Shown: positions 9,272-26,898 of the stretch, piece after piece
How positions within the stretch are numbered: position 1 is the first letter of the stretch
How the letters are laid out: each line of letters begins with the position of its first letter
Assembly: GCF_000090795.2 (NCBI RefSeq)
Contig: NW_003546600.1
Location: forward strand, 25,751 to 57,451
DNA from: Amphimedon queenslandica
Taxonomy: Eukaryota > Porifera > Demospongiae > Haplosclerida > Niphatidae
Length of the DNA: 31,701 nucleotides
Reading direction: 5' to 3'
Position numbers and translations under genes: made by a program
The notes under the pieces: model-generated
Databases searched by the model: none
What the model was told of the DNA's origin: nothing
What the model saw: the letters and a program-made list of their open reading frames with translations, nothing else

Positions 9272-12200
9272 TCAACCAAGTCCATTAATATAGATACCAT
9301 GTCTTTTACAAACTTGTCCAACCAGTTTCTCTTCAATGACTCCGCCCTTCTCTGCCTCCTCTGGTGACAATACAATGGAGACCTCCTCCTTGTCTCTCTC
9401 TATTATCAATACCTGACTCTTTCTTGTTGACAGAGTATTAGCAATCACAAGCTGATAATAATGTATTATAATGTATTTAATAATTAATAGTATCATGAGT
9501 GTACATTATACTTTAAATAATGACTTCTATCCACTTATAAAATTGTCGGTATCATATTTCTCTTACCTGGTGGCCATAGTGTCTCAAAGCATTCCTTGCT
9601 CTTTCACTAAGAACAGCTGAATCAGTTTCTAACTGAAAACAAAATAACATTAGCAATAATAATAATAATTTTTTGTTTTATTGTATATTGTTCTACCTTA
9701 CTTCCAATCATTCCTAATTACTGGTCTTTCCCTCTCTTTCTTACTTTAAAGGATACTACATAAGCAAGTGGCCCCCAGTCATTGTTGACAATCCCAAGGA
9801 GTTTAGGAACTTTTTGTAATTCAAGTTTTAATGAGGGCGAGGAGATCTTGTGCTCAGACTAAAATAATATTAAAAAATAAATAAAATTAGAGCATTTTAT
9901 GATTATCATAATTATGTCTCACCATATCTTCTGGTGGTATATAATAATCAGAAACAGCAGCAGCAAGAAATACAATACTATTAATATTATTAACTAGTTT
10001 AGTTATTAATTGAAGATAGTGAACATAATCAAATAGAGAACTGTATCCAATTAATAATAATTTGTTGCAAGAAAGTACCTATTATGATAAACAATAATAA
10101 CTAAACACAATAATGAGCTATATTTAAAGAATGACAAAAGCACTTACAATTTTATACTTGCTCAATACTGGCTTAATGGCCTCTCTGGTTGTCATAACAA
10201 CATCACCACTAGGACTCACCTCCAGCAAGTCTAGTTTGGGTGGAGTCAATATTCTGTGATAAGGTAACAAGGAGGAGGATCTGTGGAGGAATATCACTGC
10301 ATAGCCCATTGGATATGAACTGTCTGGTTGAGTTAAGATAAATAATGTACAATAACATGTATGGTCAGATACATATTGATGCCCTTATGCTGTGTAGAAA
10401 GTTTGAGCTGATTCCGACTTCAACTTTTCAAGTTAAGGCCATTTAAAAAAACATCAAAATTCTGAAAAATACCCAAGATTGTAGCCCATGGTTTTTTCCA
10501 AAAAATGGCTCCGAAATCACCCCAAATTTTTATCACATTTTCTGATACATATTGATGTCTTTATGCTGTATAAAAAGTTTGAGGTGATTCCGACTTCAAT
10601 TTTTCAAGTTATGGCCATTTTAAGAAAACGCCAAAATTCTGAAAAATACTCAAGGCTATAGCCCATGGTTTTTTTCAAAAAATGGCTCCAAAATCACCCC
10701 AAATTTTTATTACATTTTCTGATACATATTGATGTCCTTATGCTGTGTAGAAAGTTTGAGCTGATTCCGACTTCAACTTTTCAAGTTAAGGCCATTTAAA
10801 AAAACTCCAAAATTCTGAAAAATACCCATGGCTAGCCCATGGTTTTTTCCAAAAAATGGCTCCAAATCACCCCAAATTTTTATCACATTTTCTGATACAT
10901 ATTGATGTCCTTATGCTGTGTAGAAAGTTTAAGGTGATTCCGACTTCAATTTTTCAAGTTACGGCCATTTTAAGAAAACGCCAAAATTCTGAAAAATACC
11001 CAAGGCTATAGCCCATGGTTTTTCCAAAAAAAAGGCTCCAAAATCACCCCAAATTTTTATCACATTTTCTGATACATATTGATGTCCTTATGCTGTGTAG
11101 AAAGTTTGATCTGATTCCGACTTCAATTTTTCAAGTTACGGCCATTTTAAGAAAACATCAAAAATCTGAAAAATACCCAAGGCTATAGCCCATGGTTTTT
11201 TCTAAAAAACTGCTCCGAAATCACGTCATATTTTTATTACATTTTCTCATTAAGTATGTACACACATTATCAAGGATACTCTGCTGATATTGCTCCTCTG
11301 CTTCCTGTACTGAAGTTGTCAAGGTAACGGACTGTGTTCATCTCAAGTGGTACCATAGTTCCACCACTCTATTAATAAATTATAATTAATTAATTAATTA
11401 AGTTTGCATAAAAGCAGATTTACAATAATTATTACACTCGTCCTAAAGTTACAGTCTAGTTAAATTTAACATGCATCAAAAGGTTAAATCGTCCACACTT
11501 TCAATTGGAAATTGACTGTAACATCATATTATATATTTGGCTCAGTTAATAGTTGAGAATTTCTTTCATTAAAACTTAAACACACACACAATGATACTAT
11601 AGCAATAACAAAACAATAATAGTAATGATTATAATTAATTCATTTTTTATTCCAGAGTCCTTCAATAGGTATGACATCATTCCAACCATGTCTCTTACTA
11701 GGATCCTTCACTAATAAACCACACATTAACTTCATCACTTGATAACTAACACACAGCAAATGATCCTCTAAACCAGTACTATTACTACTACTAGTATTAC
11801 TGGTACTATTGGACTCCCTCCATTCTTTTATTTCAACTGGTTCATAACTGATGATAGAATGGACTAGATCAGTGTGAGTGTCACCGCTAAATGGACACTT
11901 CCCAGTCCATAGTTCATACATTATGACACCAATGGACCAAAGATCAGTCCCGATTGAGAACAAGGAGTGTTCAATGGACTCTGGTGACAGGTAGAATGGT
12001 GAGGGGAGACTGGGCGAGGAGAAATGATGAGCATTTAAAGCAAGCAAAGGAGAATGAGCTGAGTCTTTATGATTAGAAGGAGGTTGAATAGAATGTTGCT
12101 GTGTTAATGAATTTACTCCAGGAATATCGACACTTTTAGTTGAATCAGCATCATTATTTTGTACTAATAACTTCTCATTAATATTTATTATTGATGAATA

Positions 12201-12940
12201 AAACTGTTCAATATCCTTCATTACATTAATATTATCATCATCGTCTTTATTCTTCTTTAAATCTATCGCTAAAGAGAAATCCGACAGTTTCAAGTTACCA
12301 CAAGCATCTAAATAAATCTTAGCTGGACACAAGTCTCGTATGACCACACCCATCAAGTGGGCGTGGTTAAGACCAGATAAAATATCCGACACAAAAGAAG
12401 GTATTGATTCTAAAGGGACAGGTCCATCAGCACTCATGAGGTCGGCTAGTGTTCCCACAGAGGCCAATTCTGTCACTAACCAGATGTGTTGGGGCGAGCG
12501 ATACCATTCTAAAAACTGAAGGATGTGGGTGTGGTCAAGATGACTGAGTTGATTGACGTTATGAGAGAGAGTTTCATAAAGTTCTGTGGAGTACTTGTGA
12601 ATGCTAACATACTCAACAGTTCTCTTTCTACGTCCTTTGAATACCGTGCACCAGGGCTTGGACGATATCTCACCATAGAGCACATAGTTCTCCATTTTTG
12701 ATTTGAATTTTGCCACTTAATATCAGCTACAGCGCATGCGCAGTACATCACAAAAATATAAATTATGCAAATTATAAATTTTACATAATTTTTACTTACA
12801 GTAACAAAGGCCAGTTTGTTCCCTTCCTTTGCATGATGAGCTACAAAGTGCTCTACATTTTCTCTCGCTTTATCAAAGTCTCCTGGACGAGGTAAAGAGG
12901 CTATAAAACCCTCAGCTTCCAAAGCGGAGCAATCAGCCAT
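9272..12940 (-). CDS. PPCS: Phosphopantothenate--cysteine ligase (PPCS)
   Basis: Seven exons on the minus strand: 12940-12800, 11368-11280, 10319-10148, 10078-9923, 9858-9745, 9632-9567 and 9451-9272. They encode about 305 residues (human 311). The enzyme joins cysteine to 4'-phosphopantothenate, the second step of coenzyme A synthesis after pantothenate kinase. Diagnostic blocks are [20 protein letters not shown] with GSRGA (exon 2), [17 protein letters not shown] (exon 3), [12 protein letters not shown] (exon 4), SEHKISS and VPKLLG...[13 protein letters not shown] (exon 5), [14 protein letters not shown] (exon 6) and [13 protein letters not shown]...IEEK (exon 7). Phases agree at every join. 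The exon 2 donor (GTATCC) is the weakest. Exon 1 starts in CAAGATGGCTG. Intron 1 (1431 bp) contains a whole kinase-like gene on the same strand, and intron 2 is mostly a satellite array. The promoter is shared head-to-head with an NDUFA4-family gene. Confidence 0.93.
10364..11250. repeat. Five-copy 177-bp satellite in PPCS intron 2
   Basis: Units begin with TCTGATACATATTGATG (first copy TCAGATAC) near 10364, 10541, 10718, 10891 and 11068. The spacing is 177, 177, 173 and 177 bp. Each holds CTTATGCTGTGTAGAAAGTT, TTGAGCTGATTCCGACTTCA, AGCCCATGGTTTTTTCCAAA and CACCCCAAATTTTTATCAC. The first half of the unit is the core of dispersed repeat A, so the array grew from that family. It fills almost all of the roughly 960-bp intron. 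Confidence 0.9.
11640..12695 (-). CDS. ULK4-like pseudokinase nested in PPCS intron 1
   Basis: An intronless frame of 351 residues. The frame runs to a GTG at 12716 directly after an in-frame TAA, so the ATG at 12695 ([11 protein letters not shown]) is the real start. The first 130 residues track ULK4: [44 protein letters not shown]. Key kinase positions are degenerate. The glycine loop reads [15 protein letters not shown] reads VSIH (30-33), HRD reads IRD (119-121) with the loop Asn replaced by Ile, and DFG reads DFS (139-141). A low-complexity insert of more than 70 residues replaces the activation loop, and the C-lobe follows ([38 protein letters not shown]). ULK4 is a pseudokinase of cilia and microtubules, normally over 1200 residues with C-terminal repeats, which are absent here. 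A near-consensus NRF-1 site (GCGCATGCGC, 12732-12741) lies 37 bp upstream of the ATG, suggesting its own promoter. Confidence 0.75.
   Translation of the reverse strand: MENYVLYGEISSKPWCTVFKGRRKRTVEYVSIHKYSTELYETLSHNVNQLSHLDHTHILQFLEWYRSPQHIWLVTELASVGTLADLMSADGPVPLESIPSFVSDILSGLNHAHLMGVVIRDLCPAKIYLDACGNLKLSDFSLAIDLKKNKDDDDNINVMKDIEQFYSSIININEKLLVQNNDADSTKSVDIPGVNSLTQQHSIQPPSNHKDSAHSPLLALNAHHFSSPSLPSPFYLSPESIEHSLFSIGTDLWSIGVIMYELWTGKCPFSGDTHTDLVHSIISYEPVEIKEWRESNSTSNTSSSNSTGLEDHLLCVSYQVMKLMCGLLVKDPSKRHGWNDVIPIEGLWNKK
12732..12741. promoter_or_regulatory. NRF-1-like palindrome upstream of the nested pseudokinase
   Basis: GCGCATGCGC in otherwise AT-rich intron DNA, between the PPCS exon 1 donor and the kinase-like ATG. 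It matches the core of the NRF-1 consensus (YGCGCAYGCGCR) at nearly every position. I read it as the likely core of an internal promoter. Confidence 0.5.
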
Positions 12941-13151
12941 CTTGAATTGGGCGTGACTGCTATCAGCAGATCACGTGATCTAAAATCACTTAATAATAAT
13001 TAATGTTAATAATGGTATTAATGCAGGAATTCATGAGTTCAGTTCACCTTTAAACTTTAATTAAACCTTAACCTTCCGTTTAAACTTTTATATATAATAA
13101 CAGAGAAAGCGTAAATTTGTAAACACAACTAACGTAACAGCGAGTCCAGCA
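12941..13151. promoter_or_regulatory. Bidirectional promoter of PPCS and the NDUFA4-like gene
   Basis: 211 bp separate the two divergent start codons. The region holds a GGGCGTG box at 12949-12955 and a perfect 12-bp palindrome GATCACGTGATC at 12969-12980 (E-box CACGTG core, USF/MITF/TFE type). Both features are kept in the duplicated copy near 14932-14956. Confidence 0.65.
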
Positions 13152-13813
13152 ATGAGCAAGCTTTTAAAAGGTATTAGAGCTCACCCAGAGGTAAAGAGAT
13201 GGCTATGGTCTGCTTTAATACTATTATAACCTATATAGGTGATACCCCTCATCGTTATCACTGGTTTTGCTACAAGCATGGCAACCTTCCAGACACTCAG
13301 AGCCTGTAATAAGTATCCTGACGTCTCGTGAGTTTAATAATCACAATTATCACGATACTTCACCTACATAACAAAGTTTTCAGGCCTGATTCAGAACTGA
13401 ATGTTACCCAAAACTAATTGCTGATCATGACTTTTGCTCTGGCCTGACTCAGTTCCTGTGTCATGATTGTATCGTGGCTGATCGATTCCATGATTAAATC
13501 TCGACTGATTGCCAAAAATCCATGATCCATGTCTGATATCAGGCCTGGTTTGATCATGCAGCCTGATTATAATTGGCTGTATAATAAATTAAGAAATTGC
13601 TGTTGATAGTGGTAACGTTAATTTTTTGTTTTTAGGTTCAGGCGACACAGTAATCCACATCCTTGGCTCAATGTCAATCGACACGAAAACTTAAAAGTAA
13701 GTTTAGTCAGAAATCATGATTAATATAATCTCCCATTCCTCCTCTTTCTCTCCCAGTATGTCAAGATAATGGATTACAGTAAAAGACCCCAAGCTGATCC
13801 TCCTAAATTTTAG
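13152..13813 (+). CDS. NDUFA4-family cytochrome c oxidase subunit, copy 1
   Basis: Four exons: 13152-13190, 13239-13327, 13636-13696 and 13757-13813. They encode 81 residues, the same length as human NDUFA4. The family protein is a small single-span inner-membrane subunit of cytochrome c oxidase, first described as a complex I subunit. Features are a short basic N-terminus, a hydrophobic span (VIPLIVITGFATSMATFQTL), RACNKYPDV, SNPHPWLNV (NNPEPWN in human) and a C-terminal MDYSKRPQADPPKF matching VDYSKLKKERPDF. An AATAAA signal lies at 13842, 29 bp after the stop. A closely related tandem copy lies at 14982. Confidence 0.88.
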
Positions 13814-14064
13814 AGCAGACCGTGAGACCTCGTCATTAACTAATAAACTGTCCATTAATTAACTAATTTTTAGTCTCGCCCGCCCATTCGCTACCAATGA
13901 TTTTAATAATTTTTAAATCCATATGTTGTGTAGAAAGTTTTAGCTGATTCTAATCAAAATTACATTTTTATGATTTTTAAAATACATTTTTAAAGTTGCT
14001 CAAAAATTGTGCCAAATTAAATCCTTATACTAGAATTATGGGGCTATATAACTGACATTTAATA
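13814..14064. other. 3' region with a partial repeat A copy
   Basis: AATAAA at 13842-13847 serves the NDUFA4-like copy 1. A partial copy of dispersed repeat A lies at about 13903-14010 (TGTTGTGTAGAAAGTTTTAG, AAAGTTGCTCAAAAATTG). Confidence 0.6.
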
Positions 14065-14344
14065 ATAAGCCCCGTTTACACTACAAACCAGTTTGGATCA
14101 AAGCGGTTCAGAAACCAGCTTAATTGTGTCCACACGTAACTGTGGTTGAATCGGTTTACAATGCTACATTGCATACATAATACAGCTGCTTCAGTACTTA
14201 AACAGGTTTGATTATCTCAAACCACCTCCTGAGGTGGTTTGAGATAAATCGGTTTAAACCGTTTTGAAATTGTCCACATGTAAACTGATTTATTTCTAAA
14301 CCGGTTCCAAACCGCTTTAAGGGCATAGTGTAAACGGGGCTTAT
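14065..14344. mobile_element. 280-bp MITE-like foldback element
   Basis: Perfect 19-bp terminal inverted repeats ATAAGCCCCGTTTACACTA stand at 14065-14083 and, reversed, at 14326-14344. In the middle a 15-bp-arm hairpin (ATCTCAAACCACCTC, 2-bp loop, 14214-14245) is surrounded by several repeats of the AACCGGTTT/AAACCGGTT type. No coding capacity. Flanking TA dinucleotides are compatible with a TA target, but a target-site duplication cannot be proven. It is probably a non-autonomous DNA transposon. Confidence 0.85.
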
Positions 14345-14427
14345 AGTATATAATTAGCAAAAATGCTGAGGTCTTTATATGAGTATTTGCCAGCTATCAT
14401 GCAGAGTCAATCTATTAACACAGTAGT

Positions 14428-14568
14428 TTGGCTGTACGTCAACTTTTGTTGACAGGAAACTTGTAGTGTGTGTAATATTTGTATTTTCAGTGTCATGTCA
14501 GGCATATTTTGTTTGATGTTGGGAAAGATAGGAGTATGTTGTAGCAGCAGATCTAATACATTATAGAA
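14428..14568. repeat. Dispersed repeat shared with 3472-3560
   Basis: CGTCAACTTTTGTTGACAGG (an internal inverted repeat, GTCAACTTTTGTTGAC), then AATATTTGTATTTTCAG and GTCATGTCA, occurs here and upstream of receptor copy 2. The family is unknown. It abuts the 41-bp tandem repeat, which may be part of the same element. Confidence 0.6.
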
Positions 14569-14731
14569 TTCCATTGTCACGAAATCTGTGACAAGCAAAA
14601 ACCCATTAGTTCCATTGTCACAAAATCCGTAACAAGCAAAAACCCATTAGTTCCATTGTCACGAAATCCATGACAAGCAAAAACCCATTAGTTCCATTGT
14701 CGCAAAATCTGTGAAAACTAAAAAAACCCAT
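14569..14731. repeat. 41-bp minisatellite, four copies
   Basis: Units start at 14569, 14610, 14651 and 14692 with TTCCATTGTCACGAAATCTG, followed by TGACAAGCAAAAACCCATTAG. Each unit contains an inverted repeat TGTCAC...GTGACA, so single strands can form a hairpin. The fourth unit is the most diverged. Confidence 0.9.
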
Positions 14732-14856
14732 TTTATTAACTTCAACATGTGAGAAATGCAAACTTAGAAAACCATCAGTTGTCGTGTTGAGACTGACTAT
14801 ATACAGTAATTGATTGACTTATTGATTGAATTGAGTCTTTATTGGGCACATTCCCA

Positions 14857-14923
14857 ATCAAAGTCTCCAGGACGAGACAAAAAGCTCTTAAAACCTCAGC
14901 TTACAAACAAAGCAACACGCCAT
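14857..14923 (-). pseudogene. Decayed duplicate of the 5' part of PPCS exon 1
   Basis: On the plus strand this reads CAATCAAAGTCTCCAGGACG and on to the ATGGCG complement at 14921-14923. It matches 12872-12940, the first half of PPCS exon 1. The frame is destroyed soon after the start (stop after about 11 codons). It was carried along when the PPCS/NDUFA4 promoter block was duplicated. Confidence 0.8.
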
Positions 14924-14931
14924 CTTGAAGT

Positions 14932-14956
14932 AGGCGTGGCCGCTGATCACGTGATC
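14932..14956. promoter_or_regulatory. Duplicated promoter elements of the second NDUFA4-like gene
   Basis: AGGCGTGG at 14932-14939 and the perfect palindrome GATCACGTGATC at 14945-14956 repeat the layout at 12949-12980. The palindrome ends 25 bp before the ATG at 14982. Confidence 0.6.
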
Positions 14957-14981
14957 TTTTAAAAGAAGAGAGAAAACAAAA

Positions 14982-15601
14982 ATGAGCAAGTTTATAAGGA
15001 CTCTCAAATCTCACCCAGCGGTAAGAGAGGGCTAGGGCCCGCTTTAACCTTACTCTTACGTCCTTTAGGTCATTCCTGTTGTGTTTTTCACTGGTCTTGG
15101 TGCCAGCATGGCTGCCTTCCAAATCCTCAGAGCCTGTAATGTTTATTCTGACGTCTCGTGAGTTCAACCTACTCTGGCACTCACTACTTTGCAATAGTAT
15201 ATGTATTTATGTATCGTGTAGCTTAAATAAAAAGCTGTCGATCTATTTTTGATAATTTTCTGTTTCATAAATTACCCACCTACATGTACTACTGGGTGTG
15301 GTCGGATACACTGGGCTGACAAGACCATTCCTGTACTTATGAAATGAATTTGGACATTTCCTATAGTTTATTAGTTAATATAACAAGTATTCAGTACATG
15401 TACATGTCTTTTTTATCGTCATTTTAGGTTCAGACGAGGCAGCAATCCACATCCTTGGCTTAATGTCAAACCAAACGAGAACTTAAAAGTAAGGGGGTTA
15501 TAGTCAGAAATCATGATCAATATCTCCCCATTCCTCTTCCTCAGTATTACAAGGCGGTGGATTACGGTAAACTCTCTCAAGGTGATCGTCCTAAATATTA
15601 G
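14982..15601 (+). CDS. NDUFA4-family cytochrome c oxidase subunit, copy 2
   Basis: Four exons: 14982-15020, 15069-15157, 15428-15488 and 15545-15601. Exon sizes (39, 89, 61, 57) and phases are identical to copy 1, giving 81 residues. The membrane span reads VIPVVFFTGLGASMAAFQIL, and the tail keeps SNPHPWLNV and VDYGKLSQGDRPKY. The tail is closer to the human YSKLKKERPDF pattern than copy 1 is. AATAAA lies at 15629. No disabling change is seen, so both copies look functional. Tissue-specific paralogues of this family exist in vertebrates (NDUFA4, NDUFA4L2, C15orf48); similar subfunction here is only a guess. Confidence 0.88.
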
Positions 15602-16217
15602 AGAGACAGTGCCACCTCATCATTAACTAATAAACTGTCCATTAGTTGATAATAGCAGTGCTTCTAGCTGTTGTAGTGATGTACAAACACACTTGTTGTT
15701 ATTGATTTGTTTACATTTATTTATCAAAAGGATAATACCACAATAGCCATAAAATTTGGAGTGTTACTCTAAAAGAGGTTTGGAGACTAAAATTTTAACT
15801 ATGTGCATGCTTCTATGGAACTCTATCAAATTGGAGACTAAAATTTTTGGCGAATTACCTTCAATTTGCCAAATTTTTAATCCACCAAATTTTCTAGCTA
15901 TACAGTAATATCTCGTTAGGTGTCATTTGGTGGCCCTATAGTAATAGTTTCACATCACTCTCATGATAGTTCATCATTTTGGAGGAGGAATTGAGGCAAC
16001 TTATCAAAATCCCCCAATCACCAAAAATGTACTTAAAAATTATTTTGATTATAATTTTGAATTGAGTTCAGGGTCTTCAAGTGGAGGAGGGAAGGAATTG
16101 TGTTCTAAAAATAAAATAAAAAACATTAGTACCAATATGACACATGTTGATCTATGGAGTGTCCAATAAGAACCAACTCCACAATGTACATTAAAACTAA
16201 TAGAGGTATAGGTATCT
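15602..16217. other. Convergent spacer between NDUFA4-like copy 2 and the PECR-like gene
   Basis: AATAAA at 15629. From about 15745 to 15960 the DNA is repeat-like, with TTGGAGACTAAAATTTT twice (15779, 15833) and AATTTGCCAAATTTTTAATC/ACCAAATTTTCTAGC motifs. I read this as part of an unnamed interspersed repeat. No coding evidence. Confidence 0.5.
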
Positions 16218-18155
<1,938 letters not shown>

Positions 18156-18559
18156 TTTGTTAAACGCCCACGTGGTTAATAACCACGCCCACACACGGGC
18201 GGCTCCGCCCACACATCCTGCAGGCCCCCAGCCACACCTACACACAAGGCGATTGTTTACATGTAATACAAAGCCAGATGATTATACACAATAATACATG
18301 TAATGTACGTCTATACTACTAATACTAAGGACCACATTATTGTGGTGATACTAGTTTAGCAAATAGCAGCTACAGACGGCGGAGAGAGAACTTCCTTAAG
18401 CTTTCCTAAGTCCTACTATCTTTATTCCACTTTGTAAAGGCGATTTAAGCTTCTTTGAAGCTGCTCTAAAGCTTCATATTTTCTACTTCACGAGGAGAAT
18501 AAGAAGAAGAAGAGTAGCTTCCTTTTCCTTCTCTGTCTCCTGTGGCTATTATATATAGT
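18156..18559. promoter_or_regulatory. Divergent promoter region of the PECR-like gene and PCBP
   Basis: 404 bp separate the two start codons. Close to the PECR-like ATG are CGCCCACGTGGTTAATAACC/ACGCCC (18165-18190, facing GGGCGTGG-type boxes with CACGTG) and a further GGGCGGCTCCGCCC at 18198-18211. The PCBP half is AT-rich with several AAGCTT/AGCTTC motifs (18400-18470). Confidence 0.55.
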
Positions 18560-24889
<6,330 letters not shown>

Positions 24890-25416
24890 AACCTCTCCTT
24901 TCTCTTTTTCTATTGGAAATGATTTGAATATTACTAATGATAATGAAACACATTCATTTTAAATAAAAAGTGCAAGATATTGATTTTTTACTGCAATTTC
25001 TCTCCTTTTTCTCTTATTATACATTTTATTATAATTGTTCTGTATAATTAATAATAATGATAATCTGGATTGATTGAAATACAGTGCAGTGATACTAAAA
25101 TGCGTATAATTATAGCCAAGTCAATTTTATAGCCTGGCTTACACTAGAAAATAGAAATATTGTAGAAATAAATTTATTGAGCAGAGTGCTGATTTACTGT
25201 TGTCAATATGCTCTCTAATTTGGCAATATTTTTACAGAGACCAAATCAAAAAGGTGAATAGTGCATGCCAACTGTTAATGACTTAGTGTTGTTGAATTGT
25301 TAATTATTTCTAAAATTTTATCAATATCATTAATAATTTGAGTCCCTTGATATCTGCCCTCAGCTTCACCTCAAGCAGATATCTCAGTCCTCATGCAGGT
25401 ATTACATTATTACAAC

Positions 25417-25447
<31 letters not shown>

Positions 25448-25495
25448 CATTATTATCGTTATATAGTTCTATTGAGCCTTTTCTTTGTCCATAAC
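24890..25495. other. PCBP 3'UTR and intergenic spacer
   Basis: AATAAA at 24962-24967 is the likely PCBP poly(A) signal. An ATT microsatellite lies at 25412-25445. No further gene was recognised. The 3' side includes the 3' flank of peptide gene 1. Confidence 0.6.
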
Positions 25496-25850
25496 TCAAC
25501 AATTGGGACATTTTGTATGAAATTGGACATGATAAGACTTCACTCCTTTTCTATGACAGCAACCACCAGCCGTTCCCTAGAAATCAGTAAAGTAAAATTC
25601 AGAACTCCATGCATGGACTATAATTATTGTCAGTATATTTATTATTTTGTGCTAATTTTTGTGAAGTAATGGCATAAGTTGGGAATAGAGAATTGTCACT
25701 ACTTACAAAGGGAGGAGGTGAGCTGGTTGAGTTCTTGCAGTTCTTTTCATAATAACATATATCCAAAGGAGGTGGCATTTGAGCAGTAGCAGTAGTAATG
25801 ATGAATCCAATAGCAGCAACAAGGACCAAACACTGGAAGGTATTCATCAT
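25496..25850 (-). CDS. Short secreted six-cysteine peptide, gene 1
   Basis: Two minus-strand exons, 25850-25707 (48 codons, donor GTAAGT) and 25576-25496 (27 codons including TGA), joined in phase 0: 74 residues. A signal peptide is obvious (MMNTFQCLVLVAAIGFIITT, cleavage likely after the ATA region near residue 23). The mature part has a Pro-rich start, then C32-x5-C38, and in exon 2 a vicinal C54-C55 followed by x15-C71-x2-C74 at the very end. The same pattern is kept in the neighbouring copies, while most other mature residues differ. The family is not known to me. A secreted, disulfide-stabilised peptide (defence, signalling or other) is the most that can be inferred; function unknown. 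A TATA-like ATATAAGAG stands about 35 bp upstream of the start. Confidence 0.75.
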
Positions 25851-26030
25851 TCAGTAGCTGATATCTAGTATAGTCTCTTATATGACCTTTAGTATATGAT
25901 AAAATGAATAACTATTCCAGTCAGTATGTACCTCTTTATTATAGATACTGGCTACTGATGACAATGGTCCATTGTTTGAATATGTACATGTGATAGAAAC
26001 ATGTATACATTAATCTTTATGCTACAGTTC
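25851..26030 (-). promoter_or_regulatory. Conserved promoter block of peptide gene 1
   Basis: About 180 bp directly 5' of the ATG are nearly identical to 27192-27375, to 27990-28185 and, inverted, to 28695-28889. Shared motifs are TCATATAAGAGACTATA (TATA-like), TCATATACTAAAGG, GGACCATTGTCATCAGTAGC and ACATGTACAT. Confidence 0.75.
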
Positions 26031-26898
26031 ACTCAGCCTGTACTCGTGCAGGTAATTAATATTAGTGTCAGTAGAAGTGAATAGACTCTATAGAAGTGAT
26101 GATAGTAATTAATACACTTCAACTGCAAACTGACACTTTACATTAAGTGATGCACTACAAGTCATTCTATGACTACTTGAAGTACAATAGTATGGTTTAC
26201 CTGATGTCACTCAGCGGGTGATGTCAGTTATTGTACAGTCTCTTCATTGAGATAACTGATGTTTGTACATGTGATAGAAAGTTAGAAACATGTACATGTG
26301 AATCTTATTATACTGCAACATGTCTTGCCAACTTTAGTCACACCATACAACCATAGCTACTACACACATTCATCCTGTCCAATAATACTACAATTGTCAA
26401 TGTATAGCCTATGGTTTATTTATCCATGCACTCACTCCATCAGTGTCTGTAAAACATTAAAGATGCAAACTCTTTCAGTAGAACCATGCACTGTTATACC
26501 ATTATTAACACCTTTGTCACTTATAGTGTTTACCATACATAATCTGTTATGAAAAGACTGGGTGCTTTAGAACTGAACAAATGATAGAGTTCATTTAGTC
26601 TGCACTAAAGACAGTCTTTCTCTATCATGTACTGATTTACAATATTGTCCTGATTATGAACCTATCCTTATTTCAGAGGTTCATTAATACACATTACTAT
26701 TGTATTGGGACTGATACTACCCCTCCTCATTATAGAGGTGTCCTTATTTTTGACTCTCTGAGTGTATGAACTTAGCCAGACATATAAGTCTAATTAATTA
26801 TTATAATTATAGTGAAAGTTAAAGTTATGTATATTATTATTAATAATTGTTATGGCACAGTTTCCCTTTCTTCCTGTAGCCATTGCATCAGCTCACAG
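26031..26898. repeat. Duplicated spacer between peptide genes 1 and 2
   Basis: No coding evidence. 26055-26280 (TAATATTAGTGTCAGTAGAA, GACTCTATAGAAGTGATGAT, CACTTTACATTAAGTGATGC) is repeated at 28188-28400. 26300-26520 (CAACATGTCTTGCCAACTTT, CCATACAACCATAGCTACTA) is repeated at 27365-27560. This shows that the cluster grew by tandem duplication of units near 1 kb. Confidence 0.75.

Noticed and set aside
12509-12940. A 143-residue protein or a PPCS exon 1-kinase fusion
   Set aside because: It is PPCS exon 1 read through its donor into intron 1. The kinase frame has an in-frame stop upstream of its ATG, so no fusion is made without splicing, and no suitable splice was found.
14569-14731. Possible CRISPR array
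   Set aside because: Direct 41-bp tandem repeats with no spacers, in animal nuclear DNA; it is a minisatellite.
25599-25850. 83-residue single-exon version of peptide gene 1
   Set aside because: A strong GTAAGT donor at 25706 and a matching exon at 25576-25496 that completes the cysteine pattern favour the spliced form.
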